Source of the DNA: Candidatus Saccharimonadota bacterium | GTDB lineage: Bacteria > Patescibacteriota > Saccharimonadia > Saccharimonadales > AQU-01 | Reading direction: 5' to 3' | Assembly: GCA_018499905.2 (NCBI GenBank) | Contig: JAHBAU020000037.1 | Span: 1 to 38,058 of the forward strand | DNA: 38,058 bases | Shown: piece by piece, positions 1-7,624 of the stretch | Layout: every line of letters starts with the position of its first letter | Numbering within the stretch: the stretch's first letter is position 1 | Position numbers and translations under genes: made by a program | The notes under the pieces: model-generated | The model's input: only the letters and a program-made list of their open reading frames with translations | What the model was told of the DNA's origin: nothing | Databases searched by the model: none

Positions 1-99
1 CTTCATTTGGCTGTTGTGACTGCGCCTCGCGCTGTTGTTGCTTGGCTTCCATGTATTTAACCGACAATTCTTTAAGATGGTCGATACCACGAATGTCCA
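1..99. repeat. Left copy of 99-bp terminal direct repeat
   Basis: These 99 bases are identical to the last 99 bases of the window (37960-38058). The portal reading frame continues through the join, so the repeat is best read as the overlap left by assembling a circular or circularly permuted molecule. The unit length is then 37,959 bp. A true short terminal repeat is less likely, because the repeat lies inside a gene and P22-like phages package by headful. Confidence 0.95.
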
Positions 100-1876
100 T
101 GTTATCAAGAATTACCTCTAAGCCAAATTCATTGATAAATGCAGCAAAATCAGGTGATGCGGCAGTTAAACGAATTATCTGGTCAATAGCTACTTGTTTT
201 TGCACCGCAGCCGAGACACCCATCTCAACTTTGATTTGTAGATTATTTGGATCATAATCCATCATCACATTATCTGGCACATTGGGCTGATTAATGATTT
301 GATAATCGTGCTTGCCATCTGGTTTAATAATAGGCAGTGTGCGCGGTGTTCTGTAATATTTAGGGATTAAGTCGAGAATAACCTCTGCAAAACGTGACAT
401 GCCATTAGTGAAGCCAACAAGATAAGGAATGGCTGCGGCATTACTTTGCAAGGCTCCTTGTTGTATAGCCACACCAGATAACTGATTATCATTAATACCA
501 AGACTAGCTTCGTAAGAACCAAGTATGGTTTGTATATGATTAATAGCTCCGTTAAATGTGCTCTCTAATATCGGCGGAATCTGTCTGCGTTCTAATATTT
601 GCGGCGGATTTAACTGTATTGAAGGGTCTTTATCATACAGCTGATTATAAACTAAAACGTTAGCTAGTTGCGGATTAGTATAAGCACCTTCATATTGCTC
701 GTCATCTGGTATTGATTCAATAGCTGCAATATATTGATGCTGTACGATGTTTTCCATCTCAGAGGCGAGTGATTGCCCTGCATAATTCATAAGTAATTGC
801 ATATCTTTGGCATGCATGATGTAAGGCTTGGTCATTTGTTGCACCTCACCGCCATCACCGCTGCCGCCCGATTCAGTGCCAGTATCTACGCCGTTGAATG
901 TATCAATGCCACGAATTAATACCGAGTTACCATCCATAAAGATAAGCGGTAACATTTTAAAATCAGTTTCTTCATAAGATAAAACGCGCTCACCACAGAA
1001 TCTATAGCGACAAATAACTTCATCATCGGTCCAGCGCTCATCTAGCACTGTTGGCGGCACTTCGATTACACCTTCTTGTTCCCAGGCTTCGAGCAGTAAT
1101 TTGTAGTGTTTCTCTGGCACCACGTGCCCGTTAGATAATTTTACAATCTTGGTGCGCTTTTGTTTTTTAATAAACATGCTGGCAACTAGCACGATATCTT
1201 GCTGTTGATTCTGGTAAGCCCAATTAAAGCCCTCAAGTCGCGCACCGTTGCTAAACTCAATGTCCTTAGCAGCTTCGGCCCCGAATTCCAGCTTGAAATC
1301 TTCAACTGACATCGGCACTAATTTGCCGCAATATTGGCCGTCGCCTTTATGTGACTGCCTGGCCAGCGGGTCAAAGAATGTTAAGGTGGGGTCAAATACG
1401 CGCTCGACTTTAATTACTTGCTCAAAGCTTCTAGGGTTTACATATTTAGTAAACACCTCTCCTACACTGAAGCCGCCAACTAATAAGTCGGTATAGAATT
1501 TATATTTAAGCGAGTCATTGGTTGAATCGCTAAAGATAGCGCGCATATGGCCCTCGATAACATCAATGGTGCGGGTGAATTCTGGAGTTAATAACTGAAT
1601 TGGCACGCCGTCTGCGGCCCGCACTTCAAAGCTGGGGGTGTGCTTGGCAAACTCACCACGCAAGCGTGCAACCATCGCTTCGATGACGTTAAACTCAAGC
1701 GGCGGTTTATTGAGGGATTGCAGGGCGGTGCGCTGGGCATTAGATAGCGTGGTTGCACACACAAACTTAGTATAATCCCAAAAGCGCTGATTGTTGCGTT
1801 TAAAATACTCGTGCCATCGTTCTACATATCTTTTTAATTGTGGTAGTCGGTCACGATGCTTGGCTGCCAAATCCAT
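1..1876 (-). CDS. P22-like portal protein, N-terminal part (continues at the right end)
   Basis: The portal is the dodecameric head vertex through which DNA is packaged and ejected. The frame opens with ATG at 1876 and stays open to base 1. It resumes at 37959 and stops at 37685, giving 716 residues, close to the 725 of P22 gp1. The protein starts MDLAAKHRDRLPQLKRYVER and continues with a portal-like core. Its C-terminal part is Gln/Glu/Lys-rich and helical, like the P22 barrel. It begins 3 bases after the terL stop. The P22-type assignment rests on length, gene order and the barrel-like tail. The gene is broken only by where the contig was opened. Confidence 0.9.
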   Translation of the reverse strand, partial: MDLAAKHRDRLPQLKRYVERWHEYFKRNNQRFWDYTKFVCATTLSNAQRTALQSLNKPPLEFNVIEAMVARLRGEFAKHTPSFEVRAADGVPIQLLTPEFTRTIDVIEGHMRAIFSDSTNDSLKYKFYTDLLVGGFSVGEVFTKYVNPRSFEQVIKVERVFDPTLTFFDPLARQSHKGDGQYCGKLVPMSVEDFKLEFGAEAAKDIEFSNGARLEGFNWAYQNQQQDIVLVASMFIKKQKRTKIVKLSNGHVVPEKHYKLLLEAWEQEGVIEVPPTVLDERWTDDEVICRYRFCGERVLSYEETDFKMLPLIFMDGNSVLIRGIDTFNGVDTGTESGGSGDGGEVQQMTKPYIMHAKDMQLLMNYAGQSLASEMENIVQHQYIAAIESIPDDEQYEGAYTNPQLANVLVYNQLYDKDPSIQLNPPQILERRQIPPILESTFNGAINHIQTILGSYEASLGINDNQLSGVAIQQGALQSNAAAIPYLVGFTNGMSRFAEVILDLIPKYYRTPRTLPIIKPDGKHDYQIINQPNVPDNVMMDYDPNNLQIKVEMGVSAAVQKQVAIDQIIRLTAASPDFAAFINEFGLEVILDNMDIRGIDHLKELSVKYMEAKQQQREAQSQQPNE

Positions 1877-1878
1877 AT

Positions 1879-3414
1879 CTAATATCCCCTTGCGTTCTTA
1901 ATTGCATTTACCCGCTGATTAAAGTCTCGAGCCAGCGTACGGGTAAGCCCTTGTTGCCGATGCTTGGCATCTTGGCTGTATAAAGTTTTATCTATCAAAG
2001 CTATCTTAACCGCATCATAAAGTGAGTCTGCTATATCATCATGCCTGTGCGTATCATTGGCGGTAATCTTCATCATGTGTTCGATACAGGGGCGTATATG
2101 TTTTGCCCCATAAGTAAATGATATAAGTTTAGCCGCTATTACCGGCTGCATCTCAAGATAACGTTCGGTCTTGCTGCCAGATGCCTTGGTGCGCTTTACC
2201 TCGCGGATTTCTAGGCCGCGCATTTCGGATAAAACACTACATAGTGTAACCCCGGATGATTTCTTTTCAATGGCGGCAATTAAGGGCTTCACCTTATGTA
2301 GCATGCACTCGCCATAGAAGGACTTGAACTCGCCCTCTAAGTCCTTTGGCTCAACGCGCAATTCCCAATTATCTAGCCAGTGTAGTGCTAGCTGTCCTGT
2401 TTCTTGACCATTGGCCTCTAACTTATAGATGCCCCAGAAAGAAAAGGCACTGGCATCATTGTAAGTTTTAGAGGTCTCTGCGGTATCGGCTGTGATGAAG
2501 GTGCATAACAATTTTGGCTCTTCATCTAGGATTACAAAATCTTTTTCTTTAAATAGCGCCCCGCCCGCTGGAATTGGCTCTTGCTGATATTGTGAGGAGA
2601 ACACATAGGGGTTTTTGTCTTTTTTCTCTAGCAATTGAGAAAGCGGGTTAACCTCGGGGTAGAGCGCGTTACCGGCGATGTCTATGGCAGGTAGCACTAC
2701 AGATTTCCATGTCCGCTCATCTTTGCCGGATAGTAAAAACGCTGGCAAGTCATCTTCATGCAAACGTTGGCCGATGAAAATCATCGGAACATTTGGTGCA
2801 CGTGGTCGTTGTACAATGGTTTCTTGGTAATTTTTAATCACGCCCAAACGTGTAGTGTCTGAGTGAACCTCGTCTGGCTTATGCATATCATCCATCACCA
2901 AAGCGCCGCTAAAGTGCTGACAATTAGGCAAGCCTGCATCTTGACCGGTGATGGGGCCGGATGAGCCGAAGGCTTTAACGGAGCCGCCATGATTGTTTAC
3001 GAAGTGGTCTTTTGCTTTCATGTCGTGGCGAATGTTGACGTTAAATAAGTCTTGATAATAGGGGCATTGAATGATGCGGCGGATAAACTCGGTGTGTTTT
3101 GCGGCTAATTCGTGGCCATAAGAGATGTATAAATATTGGCTATGTGGAAACTCGGACATAGTCCAAGCTACCCATAGCGCGAGCAATGTGCTTTTGCCTG
3201 AACCAGGCGGCACATTAATTAATTCGCTGGTAGTTTGTAAGCGCTTGATTTGAGTTAATTCTTTGGCGATTGTGATGAAGTGTGATTCACGACAAGTGGG
3301 GCTACTTATTCTAAATTCACGCCCCGTAACTAGCGGAAAAAATACTTGGCAAAACAATAAAAAAGAACCCCAGAGCTGTGCTTTGATTTCGTCAACATCA
3401 ATAGTCTTTTGCAT
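1879..3414 (-). CDS. terL: Terminase large subunit
   Basis: This is the ATPase-nuclease motor that cuts concatemers and pumps DNA into the prohead (511 residues). The ATPase half has a Walker A motif NVPPGSGKST around residues 67-76 and a Walker B-like strand ALVMDD around 171-176. The nuclease half starts with the strand FITAD (Asp310), and an HDD motif lies near residue 460, as expected for the RNase H-like metal site. The gene begins inside the last codons of terS and ends 3 bases before the portal start. That is a tightly coupled packaging operon. The Walker B motif ends Asp-Asp rather than Asp-Glu, which occurs in other terminases. Confidence 0.95.
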   Translation of the reverse strand: MQKTIDVDEIKAQLWGSFLLFCQVFFPLVTGREFRISSPTCRESHFITIAKELTQIKRLQTTSELINVPPGSGKSTLLALWVAWTMSEFPHSQYLYISYGHELAAKHTEFIRRIIQCPYYQDLFNVNIRHDMKAKDHFVNNHGGSVKAFGSSGPITGQDAGLPNCQHFSGALVMDDMHKPDEVHSDTTRLGVIKNYQETIVQRPRAPNVPMIFIGQRLHEDDLPAFLLSGKDERTWKSVVLPAIDIAGNALYPEVNPLSQLLEKKDKNPYVFSSQYQQEPIPAGGALFKEKDFVILDEEPKLLCTFITADTAETSKTYNDASAFSFWGIYKLEANGQETGQLALHWLDNWELRVEPKDLEGEFKSFYGECMLHKVKPLIAAIEKKSSGVTLCSVLSEMRGLEIREVKRTKASGSKTERYLEMQPVIAAKLISFTYGAKHIRPCIEHMMKITANDTHRHDDIADSLYDAVKIALIDKTLYSQDAKHRQQGLTRTLARDFNQRVNAIKNARGY

Positions 3415-3916
3415 GCTTTTCTTTTAGTGCTTCCATGGCTTCGGCAATTATCTGAATGTTTTGTCCGAGGCTTGAATTACTATCTTGCGTTTTATCGCCA
3501 TAAACTTTCGGCAATAATTTACATGCTATCCATTTACGCGTATCAACGCGCAATCTGTCGCGCTGAACTTTGGCAGCATTTGCCACCCATCCCTTTTCAG
3601 TTTCGATTAAATCTCGGGTGCTATTGTCAGAGATTTCCGCGATTTCTTCGGCTAATAAATCGGCTTGGTGTCTTTTTGCTTCGGCGTACAGGGCGGCGAA
3701 CTCTGGATAATCAAGCCTCCATTCATGAATGCTACATTTATGTTTGGGAAAGAAATCGTAAGTGTCGCACATTTTTTGCAGAGGAATTGTATGAGTAGAG
3801 ATAACGCGACATATTTTAATTCCGCGCTCAAGATTATATGTGCTCGGTCTGCCGCCTGGGTGTTTTGGTTTTATGCTATCGGAATCAGCCGGTGGCTTTA
3901 CTGTCTTTTTTGGCAT
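3398..3916 (-). CDS. terS: Terminase small subunit
   Basis: This is the probable DNA-recognition subunit of the packaging terminase (172 residues). The frame is open further upstream. I chose the ATG at 3916 because an AAAGGA sequence precedes it at good spacing and the protein then begins MPKKTVKPPADSDSIKPKHP. The GGRPSTYN segment near the N-terminus is typical of phage TerS proteins. It is followed by a helix-turn-helix-like stretch and a helical region containing DLLAEEIAEISD, also common in TerS. The start overlaps the end of the zinc-protein gene and the stop overlaps terL. Confidence 0.88.
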   Translation of the reverse strand: MPKKTVKPPADSDSIKPKHPGGRPSTYNLERGIKICRVISTHTIPLQKMCDTYDFFPKHKCSIHEWRLDYPEFAALYAEAKRHQADLLAEEIAEISDNSTRDLIETEKGWVANAAKVQRDRLRVDTRKWIACKLLPKVYGDKTQDSNSSLGQNIQIIAEAMEALKEKHAKDY

Positions 3917-4109
3917 TAGCTTTTCCTTTAGCTGCTCTAATTGAAGAAACTTCATCTGGCACAAGTACGACATTTTCAACAACTGCGGGCTTAACTATTT
4001 CGGTCAAAGTTAACACGCCGGTGCCTTTGCAATTCTTACAGTCAGCAATAATATTGCCTAACTGACGCGTCTTTTTTGTGCCATGACAGGCCGGACAATT
4101 GCTAATCAT
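3885..4109 (-). CDS. Small DnaJ-type zinc-finger protein
   Basis: A 74-residue protein. Its first 31 residues carry two CxxC pairs in the pattern CPACHGT ... CKNCKGTG, which is the CxxCxGxG zinc repeat of the DnaJ cysteine-rich domain. The second half is plain and ends lysine-rich. It has a strong AAAGGAG ribosome site and overlaps the start of terS, so it is probably co-transcribed with the sigma and terminase genes. The role is unknown. Zinc binding is well supported by the motif; a chaperone or DNA-binding role is only a guess. Confidence 0.8.
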   Translation of the reverse strand: MISNCPACHGTKKTRQLGNIIADCKNCKGTGVLTLTEIVKPAVVENVVLVPDEVSSIRAAKGKANAKKDSKATG

Positions 4110-4148
4110 AAGCTATACTCCTTTGATGCAAAGTGTATGCCTACTGCC

Positions 4149-4655
4149 TTATGATGTCAAACCAAAACGCTGCTCGAGTATTCTGCGGCCCTTATGAATC
4201 CTAGAGCGCACGGTGCCGATGGGTACATCAACCGCCATGGCTATTTGCTTGTAATCCATATTGCCAGCTAGCCATAAGAGCATAGTTTCGCGATAGGGTT
4301 TTGGTAGGCACATTAGGCATTGCTGCAGCCTATCTCGGGCCTCTTGCTCATTTAACAAGTCTTCAGGTGTTGTTTGTGTTTTGGATGCATGATAAGCGTC
4401 ATCAAACTGCACTGTTTTGGCGTTGCGCAGCTTGTGTTTGAAGGTGTTTAGTGTGTAGTTAATAGCTATGCGAGTAATCCAAGTAGTGTACTTGCTACGA
4501 CCCTTAAAACTAGCCCGGTTAGTCCAGGCGCTAATAAACACCACTGAGGCAATATCCTCAATTTGAGAGCGATTGTATACATATCTGCCTATTACACCAC
4601 AAACCTTAGAATAATTCTCTCTATACCTTTGGGTAAACAATTCTGTCTCATCCAT
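4149..4655 (-). CDS. ECF-type RNA polymerase sigma factor
   Basis: A 168-residue protein with the two-domain plan of ECF (group 4) sigma factors. Sigma-2 lies at about residues 6-75, with a core-binding stretch DIASVVFISAW and a -10-recognition-like segment TTWITRIAINYTLN. After a short linker, sigma-4 lies at about 104-160, including LPKPYRETMLLW and a helix-turn-helix around YKQIAMAVDVPIGTVRSRIH. No region 1, 3 or C-terminal extension and no anti-sigma gene is seen. It is the first gene of the leftward late direction, upstream of terS. Redirecting host polymerase to late or other phage promoters is my inference. A perfect TATAAT lies 29 bases upstream of its start. Confidence 0.9.
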   Translation of the reverse strand: MDETELFTQRYRENYSKVCGVIGRYVYNRSQIEDIASVVFISAWTNRASFKGRSKYTTWITRIAINYTLNTFKHKLRNAKTVQFDDAYHASKTQTTPEDLLNEQEARDRLQQCLMCLPKPYRETMLLWLAGNMDYKQIAMAVDVPIGTVRSRIHKGRRILEQRFGLTS

Positions 4656-4683
4656 AAGACACCTTGCTAGCTGACCATCTTAA

Positions 4684-4689
4684 TTATAG
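4684..4689 (-). promoter_or_regulatory. Candidate -10 box of the sigma-factor promoter
   Basis: Reading leftward, a perfect TATAAT sits about 29 bases before the sigma-factor ATG at 4655. The -35 region at 17-bp spacing (AATACA) is poor, so this may be a weak or activator-dependent promoter. Confidence 0.5.
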
Positions 4690-4718
4690 GCGATAGTAAA
4701 AATATTGTATTCATATGT

Positions 4719-4741
4719 TGACATCAGTGGGTATTAATGGG
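4719..4741 (+). promoter_or_regulatory. TTGACA plus operator-like 15-mer (copy 1)
   Basis: TTGACA (4719-4724) is followed by CAGTGGGTATTAATG (4726-4740). The same 15-mer occurs at 7587-7601 and a degenerate copy at 10140-10154, where it forms the spacer of a good promoter. Here the -10 position 17 bases after TTGACA reads ATGATG, which is poor. The site lies between the diverging sigma gene and the small gene at 4780. Confidence 0.55.
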
Positions 4742-4779
4742 ATGATGAATCATCGGGTAAACAATTAGGGGTTCAAGAC

Positions 4780-4968
4780 ATGGGCGCATTGGCAGTTAGA
4801 AAAACAGCGGTGATGGATATAGACAACCATTCAATTTTAATTAAGAATGCCGAGGATGATATGGTTTTAATTAACATATTAGATAGCGACCCCGGGCAAA
4901 TTACGGTAATAAAAATGACTGCGAGCCAAGCGCTAGACCTAAGAATTGCCATAGGCTCTGTAAGCTAA
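4780..4968 (+). CDS. Small protein of unknown function
   Basis: A 62-residue protein that I do not recognise. It has a clear AGGGG ribosome site 8 bases before the ATG. It looks compact and beta-rich: alternating hydrophobic stretches such as SILIKNAEDDMVLINIL and QITVIKM, then a helical ALDLRIAIGS tail. There is no cysteine and no membrane segment. It diverges from the sigma-factor gene across an operator-like site and is followed 15 bases later by an acidic small gene. A regulatory partner of the sigma factor is possible, but nothing in the sequence demonstrates it. Confidence 0.65.
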   Translation: MGALAVRKTAVMDIDNHSILIKNAEDDMVLINILDSDPGQITVIKMTASQALDLRIAIGSVS

Positions 4969-4983
4969 ATATAGGGGATTAAA

Positions 4984-5172
4984 ATGCTAGAAAATCACAT
5001 GGTTATGATGGATGAAGAAGAATACAACGAGCGTTACAACTGCTATGCGGGTTTTGATAATTATGACGAGCCTAATTTAGATACCGGTCCTGAATTTGTA
5101 GCCTACCTTGCGGCTCCAGAGACTCAGGATGACGACACAGATTATGATGACGAGGACGACGAGGGGTATTAA
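4984..5172 (+). CDS. Small acidic protein of unknown function
   Basis: A 62-residue, very acidic protein with a C-terminal run rich in Asp and Glu (DDDTDYDDEDDEGY) and an N-terminal MMDEEEYNERYN segment. It has a good AGGGG ribosome site. Such acidic phage proteins sometimes mimic DNA or bind basic host proteins, but that is speculation here. Its stop codon abuts the stop codon of the convergent Lar-like gene with no gap, and I see no terminator between them. Confidence 0.65.
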   Translation: MLENHMVMMDEEEYNERYNCYAGFDNYDEPNLDTGPEFVAYLAAPETQDDDTDYDDEDDEGY

Positions 5173-5370
5173 TTACCACTTTTTCTTTTTGTTCCACTCT
5201 TTTACCGCATCTAACGAATATTCATACTCTTGAGTTGAGCGCCCACAATCAAAACATGTAATAACATGGGCGCTTCTCAATTCATCACTTTTAAGATTAT
5301 CGTCGAGTAAACGTATACGATTATACACACCTTTTCCCCCGCATACACTACAAACTTTAATTTGTGGCAT
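5173..5370 (-). CDS. Lar-like zinc-ribbon protein (1)
   Basis: A 65-residue protein with CSVCGGKG and CFDCGR pairs and a C-terminal VKEWN motif. This is the layout of the Lar-type restriction-alleviation family: two zinc knuckles followed by an Ala/Val-x-x-Trp-Asn end. It is the last gene of the recombination operon and overlaps the upstream KfrA-like gene by 14 bases. Whether it alleviates restriction cannot be told from sequence. Many members of this family have no tested function. Confidence 0.7.
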   Translation of the reverse strand: MPQIKVCSVCGGKGVYNRIRLLDDNLKSDELRSAHVITCFDCGRSTQEYEYSLDAVKEWNKKKKW

Positions 5371-5692
5371 GTATTTTTATGTGGGGGTGAGTACCACGTA
5401 ACTGTACGAGGTTATCGTACAACTCTAGCTTTAACTTAACGATAGTATTGCGGTAGAAATCCACCTCTTCTTGTAGCTGGTGTACATGCGAGGCGGCCTC
5501 ACTGCAGAACACGCAACCAGCGGCTGCACTAGCTAACAAATTAGCCTTCCACTCCTTGAGGTACTTTTGCAGAGTAGATTCGCTGCCTCTGTTCCCCAAT
5601 GCCTTGCGTACGCTTAGAATGCTAGGCATATCGCCTTGTGCGGCTAGCATATTAGCCGCAGCAAATACCTCTTGGCGTGTTATGGCGCTCAT
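5357..5692 (-). CDS. KfrA-N-like DNA-binding protein with coiled coil
   Basis: A 111-residue protein. Residues 1-50 match the pattern of the plasmid KfrA N-terminal DNA-binding domain: ITRQEVFAAANMLAAQG, then PSILSVRKALGNRGSESTLQ and YLKEWK. After a Cys pair and His (CVFCSEAASHVH), a heptad-rich stretch (LQEEVDFYRNTIVKLKLELYDN) looks like a coiled coil. The ATG at 5692 is chosen over an upstream TTG because AAGGA lies just before it. It lies between recT and a Lar-like gene in the same operon. It is a probable regulator or DNA-organising accessory; full-length KfrA proteins are much longer. Confidence 0.75.
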   Translation of the reverse strand: MSAITRQEVFAAANMLAAQGDMPSILSVRKALGNRGSESTLQKYLKEWKANLLASAAAGCVFCSEAASHVHQLQEEVDFYRNTIVKLKLELYDNLVQLRGTHPHIKIHATN

Positions 5693-5701
5693 GATCAATC
5701 C

Positions 5702-6589
5702 TTATAAGTTTTTGGCTATCTTTTCTGCCTGGGTTAGTTCTTCTTCGTCTTCACTTTCGGCAAAAAAGTCAGCCACTACAGCGTCCTCTGCATGTCCAGC
5801 ATCTTTCATCTGTTGCTTGGCCGCTTTCTTTTCTAGCTGCAGCATAACGTCGCTAAAGCTCTCGGCGTGCATCAGCTCTAGGGCTGGGATGCGCAAATAA
5901 GCACAAATGCCCTTTTCTTCGGTTTTAGTGGCGGCTATTGCCTCGCGTAAAATCTTAATTTGCTCTTCAGTTACCAAGTCCTGGCGCACCACCTCGCCTG
6001 CGACTATGTCGCCACGCCTAGCTTTTTTAGCTGGCGCACCATCATAGTTAGCAGCCGGAATATCTTGCGCTTCCTCGGAGCTTATAATACCACGCAATAA
6101 ATCGGGAAAGGAGTCGCGCAAACAAAAACCACGCGCCCGCATCTGCAGCATTCTCTTGGGGTACTGAGTCCACGGCCCTTGCTTGCCCCAAAGACTCGCC
6201 ACCTTGGCGTCCTCTTTAGAAAATGTGCTTACAAACTCTGGCTCGTTTTTACGCTTAATTACACAAGTTGCCACCATGGTATCTTCTTTAACATTTTCAT
6301 TAATGTACTCAAACTCCGGGGATTGGCGGCAAACTGCAAGCATAGCATCGCCCCACAAGCTTGGCCGACCATTAATTACCGCTATGTTTTGTAGCGCCTG
6401 CATCGGCTTCAAGCCTAGTTCTTGGCCCATCTGTAGGCATACCAATACATCTCCAGGCTTACCCCTAAATACCTGCGGACAGAAACTAGACTGCGCTATG
6501 TATTCACTACACTTAAGGGCCTGCTCTAAAGTGGCAACCGACATGAAACCGCCGGTGCTAGCTGTAGTTGTTAATTCGTTATTACTCAT
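5702..6589 (-). CDS. recT: RecT-family single-strand annealing protein
   Basis: A 295-residue recombinase that would anneal complementary single strands produced by the adjacent exonuclease. Family-typical segments are FRGKPGDVLVCLQMGQELG, LKPMQALQNIAVINGRPSLW with GDAML, the KSxPEFE-like region, and WTQYPKRMLQMRARGFCLRD followed by FPDLLRGI. The C-terminal third is acidic and poorly conserved, as usual. The start ATG overlaps the exonuclease stop and has a GGGAG site. The exonuclease-annealase pair is a complete Red-like recombination module. In P22-type phages this helps to circularise or concatenate infecting DNA. Confidence 0.9.
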   Translation of the reverse strand: MSNNELTTTASTGGFMSVATLEQALKCSEYIAQSSFCPQVFRGKPGDVLVCLQMGQELGLKPMQALQNIAVINGRPSLWGDAMLAVCRQSPEFEYINENVKEDTMVATCVIKRKNEPEFVSTFSKEDAKVASLWGKQGPWTQYPKRMLQMRARGFCLRDSFPDLLRGIISSEEAQDIPAANYDGAPAKKARRGDIVAGEVVRQDLVTEEQIKILREAIAATKTEEKGICAYLRIPALELMHAESFSDVMLQLEKKAAKQQMKDAGHAEDAVVADFFAESEDEEELTQAEKIAKNL

Positions 6590-7541
6590 TTTTATCTCCC
6601 GGTGTTAAAACTCTAAATGGACGGCTAGCGTTACCTGTTTTGCTGTAGTGTTTATACATCTCTGGCCGCTCTTGTTTAAATTTTGCGCTGTCAAACCTCT
6701 CAGGGGCTTTGCTAAATTTCCAGCTAATTAGCCGCTCTCCAACCTCGTTAACCATTAGCTGTTTATCGCCCATTCTAACGCACAACTTGTCGCGCAATAA
6801 CCGTAGTTGTTCTTGCTGCTCGGCAATTAAAGCATCTAAAGCCTTATATTTTATCACCAACACCTCCTCCTCTGTGCTTGCGTAATATGGATCAAAGCTA
6901 GTGGCCGCAGGATACATTAACTTAATGTCGTTTTCAGTTAACGGGGGCGGCATGATATCGGTTAACACATGGTTATGCCAGAAATCGCTCTCAGCCTTAA
7001 TTAGTTTTTCTTCTAGTTTTAAGCTTCTTTCATATTCATACCAACGCATCTCGCGGGTGGTGGTAAATACTACAGCCACATACGCCTTATCAAAATTGCC
7101 CACCGCACAATAATGCGCCACCTGTAGCAAGTAATGGGTAGGCATCTCATTAGTGTCACGCCCCCAGTCCTGGTCGTTATACGCGGTCTTGCACTCTAAA
7201 ATTGCGTTCTCATCAGCCAAGAACCTATCTACATTGCCAGCCATCCAAGGGTAATCTTTATGCACCAGCATCGGCGAGCTGGCCGAATTCGGCCCATTAA
7301 TAACCGAATTCGGTTTTAATTTTTTACCGCTCTCAGCCTCAAACCACTTAGCCACGCCATCTTCCATATAGTTTCCGAACTTTATATGGTTAAGGTTAGA
7401 TAAATCATCGGGCTCACTTTTACCGGTTTTTTCCATCCATACCGCGAAAGGAGTGCGGTGCGGGGATAAGCCGCAAATAGCTGCAGCGTCCGAGCCGGTA
7501 ACATAGCTGAGCCTCTGTTGTAACTGCTCTTGCGTTAGCAC
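6582..7541 (-). CDS. YqaJ/lambda-type exonuclease
   Basis: A 319-residue 5'-3' double-strand exonuclease of the YqaJ viral recombinase family. The PD-(D/E)xK-like core is visible: YVTGSDAAAICGLSP near the N-terminus, KFGNYMEDG (Glu60), MAGNVDRFL (Asp105) and AILECKTA (Glu116 and Lys118). A helical QVAHYCAV region follows, with VAVVFTTTREMRWYEYER after it. The C-terminal half contains a short coiled coil. The start is a GTG at 7541 with an upstream AAGGGG. It heads the leftward recombination operon and is served by the leftward promoter at 7577-7605. Confidence 0.9.
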   Translation of the reverse strand: MLTQEQLQQRLSYVTGSDAAAICGLSPHRTPFAVWMEKTGKSEPDDLSNLNHIKFGNYMEDGVAKWFEAESGKKLKPNSVINGPNSASSPMLVHKDYPWMAGNVDRFLADENAILECKTAYNDQDWGRDTNEMPTHYLLQVAHYCAVGNFDKAYVAVVFTTTREMRWYEYERSLKLEEKLIKAESDFWHNHVLTDIMPPPLTENDIKLMYPAATSFDPYYASTEEEVLVIKYKALDALIAEQQEQLRLLRDKLCVRMGDKQLMVNEVGERLISWKFSKAPERFDSAKFKQERPEMYKHYSKTGNASRPFRVLTPGDKNE

Positions 7542-7552
7542 TTAATTACCCC

Positions 7553-7581
7553 TTGATATTTGTTGTTAGTAAGGGTATAGT
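7553..7581 (+). promoter_or_regulatory. Rightward early promoter
   Basis: TTGATA (7553-7558), a 17-bp spacer and TATAGT (7576-7581). It points at the RHH-like gene at 7625. Its -10 box shares bases with the -10 box of the opposing promoter, so both probably cannot be occupied at once. Confidence 0.65.
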
Positions 7582-7605
7582 ACCACCAGTGGGTATTAAT
7601 GACAA
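7577..7605 (-). promoter_or_regulatory. Leftward promoter of the recombination operon
   Basis: Reading leftward, TTGTCA (7600-7605), a 17-bp spacer and TACTAT (7577-7582). The operator-like 15-mer at 7587-7601 fills the spacer, so a bound protein would block this promoter and probably also affect the rightward one. Confidence 0.65.
7587..7601 (+). promoter_or_regulatory. Operator-like 15-mer (copy 2)
   Basis: CAGTGGGTATTAATG, identical to 4726-4740. It lies between the two start sites of a face-to-face promoter pair and 24 bases upstream of a gene for an RHH-like protein, the usual place for an autoregulatory operator. Confidence 0.6.
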
Positions 7606-7624
7606 GCAAAAAAGGAAAAAACAA

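Noticed and set aside
1-99. Short terminal repeats as in T7-like phages
   Set aside because: The repeat is inside the portal gene and has exactly the look of an assembly overlap; a headful-packaging P22 type explains it better.
3409-3798. 129-residue + strand frame opposite terS
   Set aside because: It is antisense to a confident gene, with no promoter or ribosome site.
4726-4740. CRISPR or iteron array from the repeated 15-mer
   Set aside because: There are only three copies, kilobases apart, each in a separate promoter region.
6179-6608. Two + strand frames opposite recT
   Set aside because: They overlap a clear RecT gene completely and lack translation signals.
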